From positions 1 to 55,685 of the forward strand of contig NZ_BOQN01000073.1 in NCBI RefSeq assembly GCF_018332695.1: a stretch of DNA of 55,685 nt. The letters run 5' to 3'. Source of the stretch: Paractinoplanes toevensis. GTDB taxonomy: Bacteria; Actinomycetota; Actinomycetes; Mycobacteriales; Micromonosporaceae. A program made the position numbers and the translations under genes. Positions within the stretch are counted from its first letter, which is position 1, and each line of letters starts with the position of its first letter. Below, piece after piece: positions 33,680 to 42,357 of this stretch. The notes below the pieces were generated by a model. The model searched no databases. It saw nothing but the letters and a program-made list of their open reading frames with translations, and was not told the DNA's origin.

Positions 33680-34603
33680 GTGTCCGGTAAGGCGGGCAAC
33701 ACCGATGATCGGGGCTGGTTCCAGGCGGTGGACGAGCCCACTCAAACCATGCCCACCGTCCCCCGCCCGGCGCCGCCGGTGGTGGTGGCGCGTGCGGTGA
33801 TCGTCTATCAGGAGAAACCGCGCCGGCCGTGGCGGCTGTGGGCGTTCACGGCGGTGCTGGTCGCGCTCACCGTCGGCGTCGTGCTCGGGCAGACGGTGGC
33901 GTTCGAGCCCACCTACCGCTCGACGGCGAACGCGCAGACCCCCACCCCGGCCGACGTCATCCAGTCGCTGCCGGCGAGCGCCGCGGCCTGGCCGGACGAT
34001 GCGCACCGGCTCACCGCGCCGCTCGGCACCATCAAGACCCGCACCCTCGAGGTGGCCGGCGCGTCCGCGGTGCTGCACGTGCGCAGCGCCGACCTGGGCG
34101 ACAGGCTCTTCGACGTGGCGACGATCGACCGCAGCGCGGTGCCCCGCCTGGAGGACACGAAGGCGGCCGCGAGGGTCGAGCTGATCAAGACCGGCGAGGC
34201 CGGCACGATGGGTGCGGAGATCCAGCTCAACGCGAAGGTCGCCTGGACCCTCAAGCTGACCGGCGGCACCACCGAGCAGAACGTCGACATGCAGGCGGGC
34301 GGGGCCGCGGCGATCACGCTCACCGGCGGCACGGCGCACGCGGTCCTGCAACTGCCACCCCCGAAGGGCACGGTCCGTCTGGCGGTGGCGGGCCCGATCG
34401 GAGAATTGAGCGTACGGCGTAAGACCGGCACGCCGATCCGGGTGAAGCTGGCCGGCGGCGCGCAGGCGGCGACCGTGGACGGCAAGGTCCAGGGCGTCGT
34501 GAAGCCGGGGACGCTGAGCTCGACCGACTACAAGACGGCGAAGAACCGCTACGACGTCTCGGTCACCGGCAAGGTCTCCGCCGTGCTCACCGAGACGTTC
34601 TGA
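33680..34603 (+). CDS. Single-pass membrane protein with exported domain
   Basis: 307 residues from a GTG with GGAGG seven bases upstream; the frame extends upstream without a better start. An N-terminal cytosolic Pro-rich stretch is followed by one span (about 52-74, WAFTAVLVALTVGVVLG) and a beta-rich exported domain with Gly-rich turns (LKLTGGTTEQNVDMQAGG). The repeated TGG strands look like a beta-helix or adhesin-like fold, but I cannot name the family. Its end overlaps the convergent DUF664 gene by 55 bp. Confidence 0.65.
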   Translation: MSGKAGNTDDRGWFQAVDEPTQTMPTVPRPAPPVVVARAVIVYQEKPRRPWRLWAFTAVLVALTVGVVLGQTVAFEPTYRSTANAQTPTPADVIQSLPASAAAWPDDAHRLTAPLGTIKTRTLEVAGASAVLHVRSADLGDRLFDVATIDRSAVPRLEDTKAAARVELIKTGEAGTMGAEIQLNAKVAWTLKLTGGTTEQNVDMQAGGAAAITLTGGTAHAVLQLPPPKGTVRLAVAGPIGELSVRRKTGTPIRVKLAGGAQAATVDGKVQGVVKPGTLSSTDYKTAKNRYDVSVTGKVSAVLTETF

Positions 34604-35136
34604 GGAGGATCCTCCCCCGTCAGGCCGTCGATCGCCTCGCGGAACAGGTCGGCGTGCCCGACGTGCCGGGCGTACTCGTCGTGCAGGTCGACCACGATGC
34701 GCCGCAGGTTGGGATGGTTGCCGTTGTCGTCGCTGGTGAACTTGGCGGGCTGGTCGAGCCCGCCGTCGGCGAGGGCCGCCGCCATGGCCGCCCGGGACCG
34801 CGCGACCGCGCCGGACCACAGGCCGTAAAGGACCTCCGGGGAGTCGTCGGCGGCCGTCCGCCACACCCAGGCCGGGTCGTCGTGGTCGGCGTCGGAGAGC
34901 GGCGGCCCGGGCGGGCGCCCGCTGAAGTCGATCGTGTACCGCTCCTCCACCAGCGCCAGGTGCTTGATGAGCCCGCCGAGCGTCATGGCCGACGGCGGGT
35001 GCGCGCGGCCCAGGGCCGCCGCGTCCAGCCCGCCGGTCTTCCAGGCGAACGTGGCCCGCGACCGGGCCAGCGCGAACAACAGCATCTCTTCCTCACCGGC
35101 GTTCAGCGACGGCTCGGGGACAGCGGTGTCTGTCAT
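34549..35136 (-). CDS. DinB/DUF664 family protein
   Basis: 195 residues. MTLGGLIKHLALVEERY and VVDLHDEYARHVGHADLFRE supply the His residues of the DUF664 (mini-circle) branch of the DinB four-helix bundle. Relatives include mycothiol- and bacillithiol-dependent enzymes, so a thiol-linked detoxification role is possible. TAACCT lies 7 nt before the ATG and no Shine-Dalgarno is seen, suggesting a leaderless message. Confidence 0.85.
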   Translation of the reverse strand: MTDTAVPEPSLNAGEEEMLLFALARSRATFAWKTGGLDAAALGRAHPPSAMTLGGLIKHLALVEERYTIDFSGRPPGPPLSDADHDDPAWVWRTAADDSPEVLYGLWSGAVARSRAAMAAALADGGLDQPAKFTSDDNGNHPNLRRIVVDLHDEYARHVGHADLFREAIDGLTGEDPPQNVSVSTAETLPVTETS

Positions 35137-35143
35137 GGCGATC

Positions 35144-35149
35144 AGGTTA
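35144..35149 (-). promoter_or_regulatory. Leaderless -10 element TAACCT
   Basis: Seven bases before the ATG of the DUF664 gene, within the 43-bp gap to the divergent kinase gene. Confidence 0.4.
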
Positions 35150-35179
35150 GGTCCATTCTCGGCCGGGTACCGCCCCGGC

Positions 35180-35836
35180 ATGGAACTCGGACCGGGCGAG
35201 GCGGCGGCGGGACCGTGGACGGTCGTACCCGTGGAGGTGTTCGCCCGGTCCCTCGCCGCCGCGGCCGGCACTCCGGCCGGCCGGCCGCGGATCATCGCCG
35301 TGGACGGCCGGGGCGGCAGCGGCAAGACGGTGCTGGCCGAGCGGCTCGGCCACCGGCTGGAACCGGCCGCCGTGGTGCACTCCGACGACGTGGCCTGGGG
35401 CCACGCCCGCTTCGGCTGGGACGACCTGATGATCACCGGCGTACTGGAACCGCTGCGGTCCGGCGCCGCGGTGCGCTACCGGCCTCCGGGCTGGCCCCCG
35501 GACCGACCCGGTCACCTGGAGTTGGCCGCCGGCCTGTCGACGGTGCTCATCGAGGGCGTCGGGGTGTCCCGCCGATCGCTGCGGCCGCTGGTCGACGCGG
35601 CGGTCTGGGTGCAGTCCGACTACGTCGAGGCCAAACAGCGCGGGGTACGCCGCGACATGGCCGAGCTGGGCCGCACCCCGGCGGAGGCGGACCGCCTCTG
35701 GGACGAGTGGGAGGCCGAGGAGGTCCCCTTCCTCGCCGACGACCGCCCCTGGCAGCGCGCCCACTTCATCGTCGGCACCGCCTCGTCACTACCGCACGAC
35801 CCCAACACCGAGGTAGTCGTCGCCGAGCCGGCGTAG
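35180..35836 (+). CDS. Uridine kinase-like P-loop ATPase
   Basis: 218 residues. Walker A is VDGRGGSGKTVLAERL (about 41-56); HSDDVAWG follows, and VLIEGVGVSRRSL supplies the second motif. Such proteins resemble uridine kinases and phosphotransferases of small metabolites, but the lid and nucleoside-binding residues are not conserved enough to state the substrate. The gene is divergent from the DUF664 gene. Confidence 0.82.
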   Translation: MELGPGEAAAGPWTVVPVEVFARSLAAAAGTPAGRPRIIAVDGRGGSGKTVLAERLGHRLEPAAVVHSDDVAWGHARFGWDDLMITGVLEPLRSGAAVRYRPPGWPPDRPGHLELAAGLSTVLIEGVGVSRRSLRPLVDAAVWVQSDYVEAKQRGVRRDMAELGRTPAEADRLWDEWEAEEVPFLADDRPWQRAHFIVGTASSLPHDPNTEVVVAEPA

Positions 35837-35844
35837 CAGGGCGG

Positions 35845-36582
35845 TCAGCGCGCCAGCCAGCCGCCGTCCACCGGGAGGACGGTGCCGTGGATGTAGGCGG
35901 CGGCGTCGGAGGCCAGGAAGACGACCGCGCCGGCCAGGTCGGCCGGGGTACCCCAGCGGGCGGCCGGGATGCGGTCGAGGATGGCGGTCGCGCGGGCCTG
36001 GTCGTCGCGGAGCGCGGACGTGTTGTCGGTGGCCATGTAGCCGGGGGCTACCGCGTTGACGTTCACGCCGTGCGCGGCCCACTCGTTGGCCAGGGCCTTG
36101 GTGAGGCCGACGACCGCGTGTTTGGCCGCCGCGTACGCCGGGACGCGGATGCCGCCCTGGAACGACAGCATCGACGCGATGTTGATGATTTTGCCGCCGC
36201 CCGGCCGGTCGAGCATGACCCGGCCGGCCGCCTGGGACAGGTGCCAGACCGCGTTCAGGTCGACGGTGAGCACGTCGTCCCAGTCGGCCGTGGTGACCGC
36301 GGTGGCGTCGTCGCGGCGGATGATGCCGGCGTTGTTGACCAGGATGTCGAGCCGGCCCAGTTCGTCGAGCACGGTCCGCACGGCGGCGGACAGGTCGGAC
36401 GGTGTGGCCGTGGCCAGGTCGCACGGCACGTGCAGAGCGGCCCCGGCGGCGCCGCTGCGGCCGAGCACGGCCACCTCGGCGCCGGCCTCGGCCAGGGCGG
36501 TCACGCACCCCAGGCCGAGGCCACGGTTGCCGCCGGTGACCAGGGCGACCCGCCCGTCCAGCCGGAAGCTGTCCAGGATCAT
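35845..36582 (-). CDS. kduD: KduD-like dehydrogenase (SDR)
   Basis: 245 residues. Cofactor loop TGGNRGLG (16-23), NNAG (83-86) and Tyr150/Lys154 (YAAAK) define a classical SDR. FRLDGRVALVTGGNRGLG and YIHGTVLPVDGGWLAR match 2-dehydro-3-deoxy-D-gluconate 5-dehydrogenases. In the uronate pathway KduD reduces 2,5-diketo-3-deoxygluconate made by the isomerase encoded just upstream (2-nt gap). It is the last gene of the reverse-strand operon. The symbol is assigned by similarity and context. Confidence 0.8.
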   Translation of the reverse strand: MILDSFRLDGRVALVTGGNRGLGLGCVTALAEAGAEVAVLGRSGAAGAALHVPCDLATATPSDLSAAVRTVLDELGRLDILVNNAGIIRRDDATAVTTADWDDVLTVDLNAVWHLSQAAGRVMLDRPGGGKIINIASMLSFQGGIRVPAYAAAKHAVVGLTKALANEWAAHGVNVNAVAPGYMATDNTSALRDDQARATAILDRIPAARWGTPADLAGAVVFLASDAAAYIHGTVLPVDGGWLAR

Positions 36583-36584
36583 CG

Positions 36585-37409
36585 TCAGTGCCCCAGGTCG
36601 CGCAGCATCGGCACGGTCCGGCCGACCCAGGACAGGTTCACGTCCTCGAGGGCGCCCTGGGTGCGTTGCGTGCCGGCCAGGAACCACAGGTAGTAGGTGG
36701 TGTAGCCGGGCGCGCTGACCACCGTGTGGTAACCGGACGGCATCATCTGCACGGCGTGGTCGCGGGCGGTGTAGTTCTCCTCGTACCCGTCGTCGGTGTA
36801 GACCCGGGAGATCCCGAAGCCGTCGCCGGGCGAGACGCGGAAGTAGTACATCTCCTCGTGGGCGGCCTCGCCGGGCAGCGCGTCGAACTTGTGCCGGTGC
36901 GGCGGGAACGTGCTCCAGTTGCCGGACGGGGTGTAGGTCTCCCCCACGATCAGCCGCCGGGCCGGCAGATCCGGCTGGGCGATCTCGGTGAGGATCTGGT
37001 GGAAGGTGCGCCCGAAGTTCGCCGCGCCCCAGCGACCGGCGGCGACCTGGCCGGGCGCGATGACGTAGGGCGGCACGTCCAGGTCGCTGGGCGCGCTCGG
37101 CAACGCGATCTCCACGTTTCCGACGGCCGTCACGGCGTACGCCGTACGGGCCGGAATGTAGACCGAATGCGGCTTTCCGCCGAAGACGTTCGGGCGACCA
37201 CCGACGGCCTCGAATTTCTCGCCGCCGACCGTGAACGAGGCGACCCCGCCGAGGATGACCGCGAGGATCTCCCGGTCGCCGGACTCGCCGGACCAGGACT
37301 GCCCGGCGGACAGCCGCAGCAACCGGAAGTCGAGCAGGTCGCACGGGTTGACCGGCAGCTCGTTGAGGCCGGGCTCGGACGGGATCGTGCAGTGGTACCG
37401 GTAGTCCAT
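36585..37409 (-). CDS. IolB-type isomerase, probable 5-keto-4-deoxyuronate isomerase
   Basis: 274 residues forming two cupin-like halves. FPPHRHKFD, AHEEMYYFRV and MPSGYHTVVSAPGY are the metal-binding stretches of the KduI/IolB superfamily, and the sequence is closer to IolB (5-deoxy-glucuronate isomerase) than to classical KduI. No other inositol gene is near. Its position between GH88 and a KduD-like gene suggests it does the KduI reaction, isomerising 5-keto-4-deoxyuronate. GGAG precedes the ATG. Confidence 0.8.
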   Translation of the reverse strand: MDYRYHCTIPSEPGLNELPVNPCDLLDFRLLRLSAGQSWSGESGDREILAVILGGVASFTVGGEKFEAVGGRPNVFGGKPHSVYIPARTAYAVTAVGNVEIALPSAPSDLDVPPYVIAPGQVAAGRWGAANFGRTFHQILTEIAQPDLPARRLIVGETYTPSGNWSTFPPHRHKFDALPGEAAHEEMYYFRVSPGDGFGISRVYTDDGYEENYTARDHAVQMMPSGYHTVVSAPGYTTYYLWFLAGTQRTQGALEDVNLSWVGRTVPMLRDLGH

Positions 37410-37417
37410 GGGTCTCC

Positions 37418-38542
37418 TCACCAGTGGTCGGACCAGTCGGGACGGGTGACGCGGGTGAGGGCCTCCAGGTAGAAGTAGTCGCCCCAGAGATTTCCCTCGT
37501 CCACACCCACCCCCTTGGGTTTGTCGTAGACGCCGTGCAGGATCAGCGCGTTGGATTCCGGCCGCGCCGCCGTCGAGTAGTGGTCGATGAGCGAGCCGAG
37601 GATCCGCCCGGCCGCCGCCCGGTACCGCTCCCCACCCAGGGTGAGCAGCCCGCACACCGCGATCGCGGCCGCCGAGCTGTCCCGTTCCTCGCCGCTGCCG
37701 TCGCCGAACACCAGATCCCAGTAGGGCACGTCGTCGGCCGGCAACCGGCTGAGGAACCGTTCCGCGCAGGTGCGGGCCGCGTCCCGGAGTGTCGGGTCGC
37801 CGGTGTGCCGATGGTTGAGCGCGAAACCGTAGATGCCCCACGCCTGCCCGCGCGCCCAGCAGGACTCGTCGGAGTTGCCCTGCTCGGTCTCCCCGCGCAG
37901 CGGCTCGCCGGTCACCGGGTCCCAGTAGAAGGTGTGGAAGGTGGTGCCGTCCGGCCGCAGGATGTGGTCCCGCAGCTGGACGGTGTGCCGCCGGGCCACC
38001 TCCGCGTACCGCGGGTCGCCGGTGATCTCCGAGGCCCAGAACAGCAGCGGCGTGTTCATCAGGCTGTCGATGATGGTCCGGCCCTGCTGCCGCGGGTCGG
38101 TCATGTCACCCCAGGCCTGGATGATCCCGGCCGGTTCGAGCACCCGGGTCAGCAGGTGGTCGGCCGCGGCGACCGCGGCGTCCCGGGCCACCGTGTCGCC
38201 CGCCAGCTCCCACGGCACCACGCAGGAAAGTGTGTACAGGAAGCCGAGGTCGTGGGTGTCCACGTCGGACCGGGTGGTGATCCGCTCGGCGAAGCTCGGC
38301 ACGTGGGCGGCGGCGGCCCGCGCATAGGAGGGGTCGCCGGTCAGCTCGTGCGCGAGCCAGACCATCCCCGGCCAGAAGCTGGTGGTCCAGCCGACGTTCC
38401 CGGCCCGTTCGGCGTACTTCCCGCCGGCGGTGGTGTCGCCGGGATAGCCGGCGCCGAAGGACGCGATGTTCTCGTCGATCGTGCGCAGCGCGGCGGCAAC
38501 CGCAGCCGCAACGGCCTCGGCGCGGACGTCAATGGCCGTCAT
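37418..38542 (-). CDS. Unsaturated uronyl hydrolase, GH88
   Basis: 374 residues with no signal peptide. An (alpha/alpha)6 barrel with GWTTSFWPGMVWLA, HDLGF (D98) and IIDSLMN (D159), the two Asp positions that act in hydration-type catalysis by GH88. The enzyme removes the 4,5-unsaturated uronic acid left at the end of an oligosaccharide by a polysaccharide lyase. The ATG overlaps the YesL-like gene (ATGA) and the isomerase follows 8 bp later. Confidence 0.92.
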   Translation of the reverse strand: MTAIDVRAEAVAAAVAAALRTIDENIASFGAGYPGDTTAGGKYAERAGNVGWTTSFWPGMVWLAHELTGDPSYARAAAAHVPSFAERITTRSDVDTHDLGFLYTLSCVVPWELAGDTVARDAAVAAADHLLTRVLEPAGIIQAWGDMTDPRQQGRTIIDSLMNTPLLFWASEITGDPRYAEVARRHTVQLRDHILRPDGTTFHTFYWDPVTGEPLRGETEQGNSDESCWARGQAWGIYGFALNHRHTGDPTLRDAARTCAERFLSRLPADDVPYWDLVFGDGSGEERDSSAAAIAVCGLLTLGGERYRAAAGRILGSLIDHYSTAARPESNALILHGVYDKPKGVGVDEGNLWGDYFYLEALTRVTRPDWSDHW

Positions 38543-39201
38543 ACGGCTCCTCTCGATACCGACGAACGTTCGGGCAGCACGGCGTTCAGCGAGAACCGGC
38601 TGCCGGACCACACCAGATAGAGCAGCGGCGCGGCGGCCAGCCCCAGCGCGATCGCCGGCCGGGTCGAGAGCAGCACCTCGAACAGGCCGAGCACGACCAG
38701 CGAGAACAGCGTCAGATACCAGTGCCGGACGGCGAGGAAGAGGCTGACCCGGCTCGCGTCGCGCACCCGCACGCCCGGCCGCTCGGACAGCACCACCAGG
38801 GCCAGCATCGTCGTCGCCAGCACCAGGATCATCGCGACGACCAGCACCGGGATGACCAGCGCGCCCACCGGCCGGCCCCACGCGAAGCGGACGTCGACGC
38901 CGAGCACGACCAGGGTCGCGGTGGCGGCCGCGACGAGCGCCGGCGACCGGCGCGCCGAGGCGCGCCACACCCGCGTGAAGGTCCGGGCCGCGGCGATGTC
39001 GCGATCCGCCGAGTACGCGGCCAGCACCGCGAACGCCCCGCACACGCCGGGACCGGCCAGCGGGGCGAGCAGCGCCAGCAGCGGCCAGGAGCGGGCCGGG
39101 TCGGTGGTCATCAGGACCACCACCAGCGGCGAACAGGAGAGAGCGAGCAGCAGGTTCGTCATCAGTCCCAGATAGGCGATGTCGAAGAAACGCTGGATCA
39201 C
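38539..39201 (-). CDS. YesL-like DUF624 membrane protein
   Basis: 220 residues with five or six membrane spans, starting at GTG. The opening IAYLGLMTNLLLALSCSPLVV is the usual DUF624 start. YesL-type proteins are regularly encoded beside sugar ABC importers and uronyl hydrolases (as in the Bacillus rhamnogalacturonan cluster), but their role is unknown; an accessory role in transport is likely. Confidence 0.85.
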   Translation of the reverse strand: MIQRFFDIAYLGLMTNLLLALSCSPLVVVLMTTDPARSWPLLALLAPLAGPGVCGAFAVLAAYSADRDIAAARTFTRVWRASARRSPALVAAATATLVVLGVDVRFAWGRPVGALVIPVLVVAMILVLATTMLALVVLSERPGVRVRDASRVSLFLAVRHWYLTLFSLVVLGLFEVLLSTRPAIALGLAAAPLLYLVWSGSRFSLNAVLPERSSVSRGAV

Positions 39202-39205
39202 GGCC

Positions 39206-40087
39206 TCACCCCTTCAGTCCGGTGCTGGCGATGCCCTCGACGAAGTAGCGCTGGCCGAGCAGGAAGATGACCGCGATCGGCAGCACCGACAGCACCGAGC
39301 CCGTCATGATCAGCGCGTACTCGGCGTTGTAGGTGTTCACGAACGTCTTGAGACCGATCTGGATCGTCCACAGGTCCCGGCTGCGCAGGTAGATCAGCGG
39401 TCCCATGTAGTCGTTCCACGTCGTGACCAGGGTGAGCAGGGAGAGGCTGGCCAGTGCCGGCACCGAGAGCGGCAGCATGATCCGGCGGTAGATGCCGTAC
39501 TCGCTCATGCCGTCGATGCGGGCCGCGTCCAGCAGCTCGTCGGGGATCGTCTCGTAGTACTGCTTCATCAGGAAGACGCCGAACGCGCCGAACGCCTGCA
39601 GCGCGATGATCGACCACAGGGTGTCCGACAGGTGCAGCTTCGAGAACAGGATGAACTGCGGGATCATGTAGGACTGCCAGGGCACGGCCAGGGTGCCGAT
39701 GTAGGCCAGGAACAGCACGTTGCGGCCGGGGAAGCGGACCTTGGCGAAGCCGTACGCGGCGAAGCTGCCGGTCAGCACCTGCAGGAAGGTGACCGCGACG
39801 GACAGGATCAGCGTGTTGCGCAGCCACGTGGTCAGGTCGGACTTCTGCCAGATGTCGAGGTAGTTGCGCCAGACGACCGGGTCGGGCAGCCACTGCACGG
39901 GAATCGTGTAGACGTCGTTGTTGGCTTTCAGCGACGACATCACCATCCAGTAGAACGGCAGCAGGATCGCGGCGGCCGCGACGATCAGGGCCGCGTACCC
40001 CAGGAAGCGGTAGCGGCTCTTGCGCCGGGCCCGCGGTGGGTCGAGCGACACCCGACTGTCCAGGGGCGGCGCTTCCAGGAGGGTCAT
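39206..40087 (-). CDS. ABC sugar permease (MalG type)
   Basis: 293 residues and six spans, with the coupling loop PDELLDAARIDGMSEYGIYR near 200-220. It overlaps the upstream permease gene (ATGA) and is followed 4 nt later by the YesL-like gene. It forms the importer with the next two entries. Confidence 0.92.
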   Translation of the reverse strand: MTLLEAPPLDSRVSLDPPRARRKSRYRFLGYAALIVAAAAILLPFYWMVMSSLKANNDVYTIPVQWLPDPVVWRNYLDIWQKSDLTTWLRNTLILSVAVTFLQVLTGSFAAYGFAKVRFPGRNVLFLAYIGTLAVPWQSYMIPQFILFSKLHLSDTLWSIIALQAFGAFGVFLMKQYYETIPDELLDAARIDGMSEYGIYRRIMLPLSVPALASLSLLTLVTTWNDYMGPLIYLRSRDLWTIQIGLKTFVNTYNAEYALIMTGSVLSVLPIAVIFLLGQRYFVEGIASTGLKG

Positions 40088-40992
40088 GAGTCGCTCCCCC
40101 GCCGGTTGATCACGAACTGGACGATCGTGATGACGAAGCAGATGAGGAACAGGGCGATCGAGATCGCCGACGCGTAACCGAACTGGTTCTCGACGAAGCC
40201 CTTCTGATAGATGTACTGCGACAGCACCAGGGTGGACTGGCCCGGCCCGCCGTTGGTCATCACCAGGATCAGGTCGAACACCCGGAAACTGCCGATGGTG
40301 AGCATCACGACCACGAAGAACGTGGTGGGCCGCAGGCCGGGCAGCGTCACCGCCCGGAACCGCTGCCACGCGTTGGCGCCGTCCACCTTCGCCGCCTCGT
40401 ACAGCTGGGCCGGAATGGTCTGTAATCCGGCCAGGAACAGCAGCATGTAGTAACCCATCTCGCGCCAGGTCCCCACCACGATCACGGCCGGCATCGACCA
40501 GTCCGCCGACGTGGTCCAGCCCGGCGGATTCGCCACGCCGACGCCGCGCAGGAACGCGTTGATCGGGCCGTATCCGGGGCTGAACAGCATGTTCCACACC
40601 TGGGCCAGCGCCACGATCGAGGTGATGTAGGGGAAGAACGCGACCGTGCGGAAGAACGCGACCCCGCGCAGCCGCCGGTTGAGCAGCAGCGCGAGGGCGA
40701 GCGCGGCGACCAGGGTGAGCGGGATGTGGAAGACCGTGTAGTAGAGCGTGTTGACCAGGGCGGTCCGGAAGCTGGCGTCGTGCAGCATCTGCCGGACGTT
40801 CGCCAGGCCCGTCCACTCGGCGCCGCCGAACACGTTCCAGGTGGTGAACGCGTAGTAGAAGAGCAGGCCGACCGGCACGAGGGTGAGCACGGCGAAGCCC
40901 ACGAAGTTGGGCAGCAGGAACGACCAGCCGACCGCGGTGTTGCGCAACACCTGCCGGCCTCGCCTGCGGCGGGCCAGAGGCAGAGACGTCAT
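40084..40992 (-). CDS. ABC sugar permease (MalF type)
   Basis: 302 residues and six spans, with the EAA loop PAQLYEAAKVDGANAWQRFR near 190-210. It is separated from the binding-protein gene by 70 bp containing a strong hairpin, which probably lowers permease expression relative to the binding protein. Confidence 0.92.
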   Translation of the reverse strand: MTSLPLARRRRGRQVLRNTAVGWSFLLPNFVGFAVLTLVPVGLLFYYAFTTWNVFGGAEWTGLANVRQMLHDASFRTALVNTLYYTVFHIPLTLVAALALALLLNRRLRGVAFFRTVAFFPYITSIVALAQVWNMLFSPGYGPINAFLRGVGVANPPGWTTSADWSMPAVIVVGTWREMGYYMLLFLAGLQTIPAQLYEAAKVDGANAWQRFRAVTLPGLRPTTFFVVVMLTIGSFRVFDLILVMTNGGPGQSTLVLSQYIYQKGFVENQFGYASAISIALFLICFVITIVQFVINRRGSDS

Positions 40993-41015
40993 CTTCAGCT
41001 CCCGGGTGGTTTCGG

Positions 41016-41053
41016 TTCCCGCGGGCGTACGTCGTACGGCACGCCCGCGGAAA
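41016..41053 (-). terminator. Intercistronic hairpin (attenuator)
   Basis: Arms of 13 bp with one mismatch (CCCGCGGGCGT paired with ACGCCCGCGG and flanks) around a 12-nt loop, placed between the binding-protein gene and the permease genes. Such hairpins commonly give partial termination or protect the upstream message, raising the binding-protein level. Confidence 0.6.
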
Positions 41054-41062
41054 CCGGTGTCG

Positions 41063-42355
41063 CTACTTGTTCAGGACCTCGTTCTTGGCCCGGTTCTGTG
41101 CCTCGGTGATCGCCGTGTTCACGTCCTTGCTGCCGGACATGACGGCGGTGTGCAGATCGGACAGGATGTTCTGCAGCGCGGCCGTGTACTTGGAGACCGG
41201 GTTCTCCGGTTTCGTGTCGTGCGCGGTGAACGCGAACTTCGACAGGTCGTCCTGCGGAACGCCCTGAAGCTGGAAGAACGTGTCCTTGACGGCATCCGTG
41301 TCGGCCGGGGTGATGCCGATCCCGGCGAGGGCCTTGGCGCCGTCCGGCCCCGCGGCGTACTGAAGGAACGCCTTGGCCGTGGCCTCCTTGCCCTTGCCGA
41401 TCTTGGGGTTGATCCCGAGCCCGGTCGGGTCACCGAAGGTGATCGGCGTGGCGCTCGTGCCGGTCGTGCTCTTGTCCAGCTGCGGCGCCGGGGCGAACCC
41501 CCAGTCGAACTTGTCCGCGTCGCCCGAGGCCTGCTGCTTGAGCAGGGTGGCGACATACCAGGAACCCATCACCATCATCGCGGCCTGTTGCTTGCCGAAC
41601 TGGGCCTGGTAAGTGAGGTTGTTGGTGGTGGCGTCGCCGAACTTCACCTGGGCGCCGCTGTTCTGCAGGTCGAGCGCCCGGTCGTAGTACGGCTTGAGAT
41701 AGGCGAAGTTGCCGCTCTCGATGCTGGCCCCGCTGGTCTGCGCGAGCGCGAAACCCTGCACGGTCGACTGCCAGATGTGCTCGTAGTCGCCCTTCGGCCC
41801 GCCGAGCTTCGCGGTCAGCGCCTTCGACGCGGTCGCGTAGTCGTCCCAGGTCCACGTGCCGTCCGGCGGTTTGACGCCGGCCTTGGCGAACAGCGCCTTG
41901 TTGTAATAGAGAACCCAGGAATCCTGCCGGTACGGGATCGCCCAGGTCTTGCCGTCGGCCTGGTAGTTCGCGATGCCGCCGACCTTGTCACCGAGCGCAG
42001 CGGCCACGTCGGACACGTCGACCAGCTGCTTGCCGTTCTGATAGGTGTAGAAATTCTTGAGCGTCTTCTGGGCGTAGATGTCGGGTGCCTTGCCGGCGGC
42101 GAGGTCGGCGACCATCTGGGTGTCATAGTTGGCCGCGTCGTACTCCTTGAGTTCCACGGTGACGTCCGGGTGCGTCGCGTGGAAGCCGTCGGCCAGGGTC
42201 TTGAACTCGGGGGTGGTGGCAAAGCTCCACCCGGCGAGGGTGAGCGTCTGCGGCCCACCGGCCGATCCCTCGTCGTCATCGCCGCTGCTGCAGCCGGCCA
42301 GGACCAACGAGATCGCCGCGGTGGCGCCGAGGACGGCCGCGATCGAGCGTTTCAT
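41063..42355 (-). CDS. ABC sugar transporter substrate-binding lipoprotein
   Basis: 430 residues. Lipobox LAGC with Cys22, then a family-1 solute-binding fold (LTLAGWSFATTPEFKTLADG, VLYYNKALFAKAGVKPPDG). It starts 2 nt after the DUF2264 gene. The expected ligand is an unsaturated uronate-ended oligosaccharide, judged from the GH88 and lyase genes in the locus. Confidence 0.92.
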   Translation of the reverse strand: MKRSIAAVLGATAAISLVLAGCSSGDDDEGSAGGPQTLTLAGWSFATTPEFKTLADGFHATHPDVTVELKEYDAANYDTQMVADLAAGKAPDIYAQKTLKNFYTYQNGKQLVDVSDVAAALGDKVGGIANYQADGKTWAIPYRQDSWVLYYNKALFAKAGVKPPDGTWTWDDYATASKALTAKLGGPKGDYEHIWQSTVQGFALAQTSGASIESGNFAYLKPYYDRALDLQNSGAQVKFGDATTNNLTYQAQFGKQQAAMMVMGSWYVATLLKQQASGDADKFDWGFAPAPQLDKSTTGTSATPITFGDPTGLGINPKIGKGKEATAKAFLQYAAGPDGAKALAGIGITPADTDAVKDTFFQLQGVPQDDLSKFAFTAHDTKPENPVSKYTAALQNILSDLHTAVMSGSKDVNTAITEAQNRAKNEVLNK

Positions 42356-42357
42356 CC

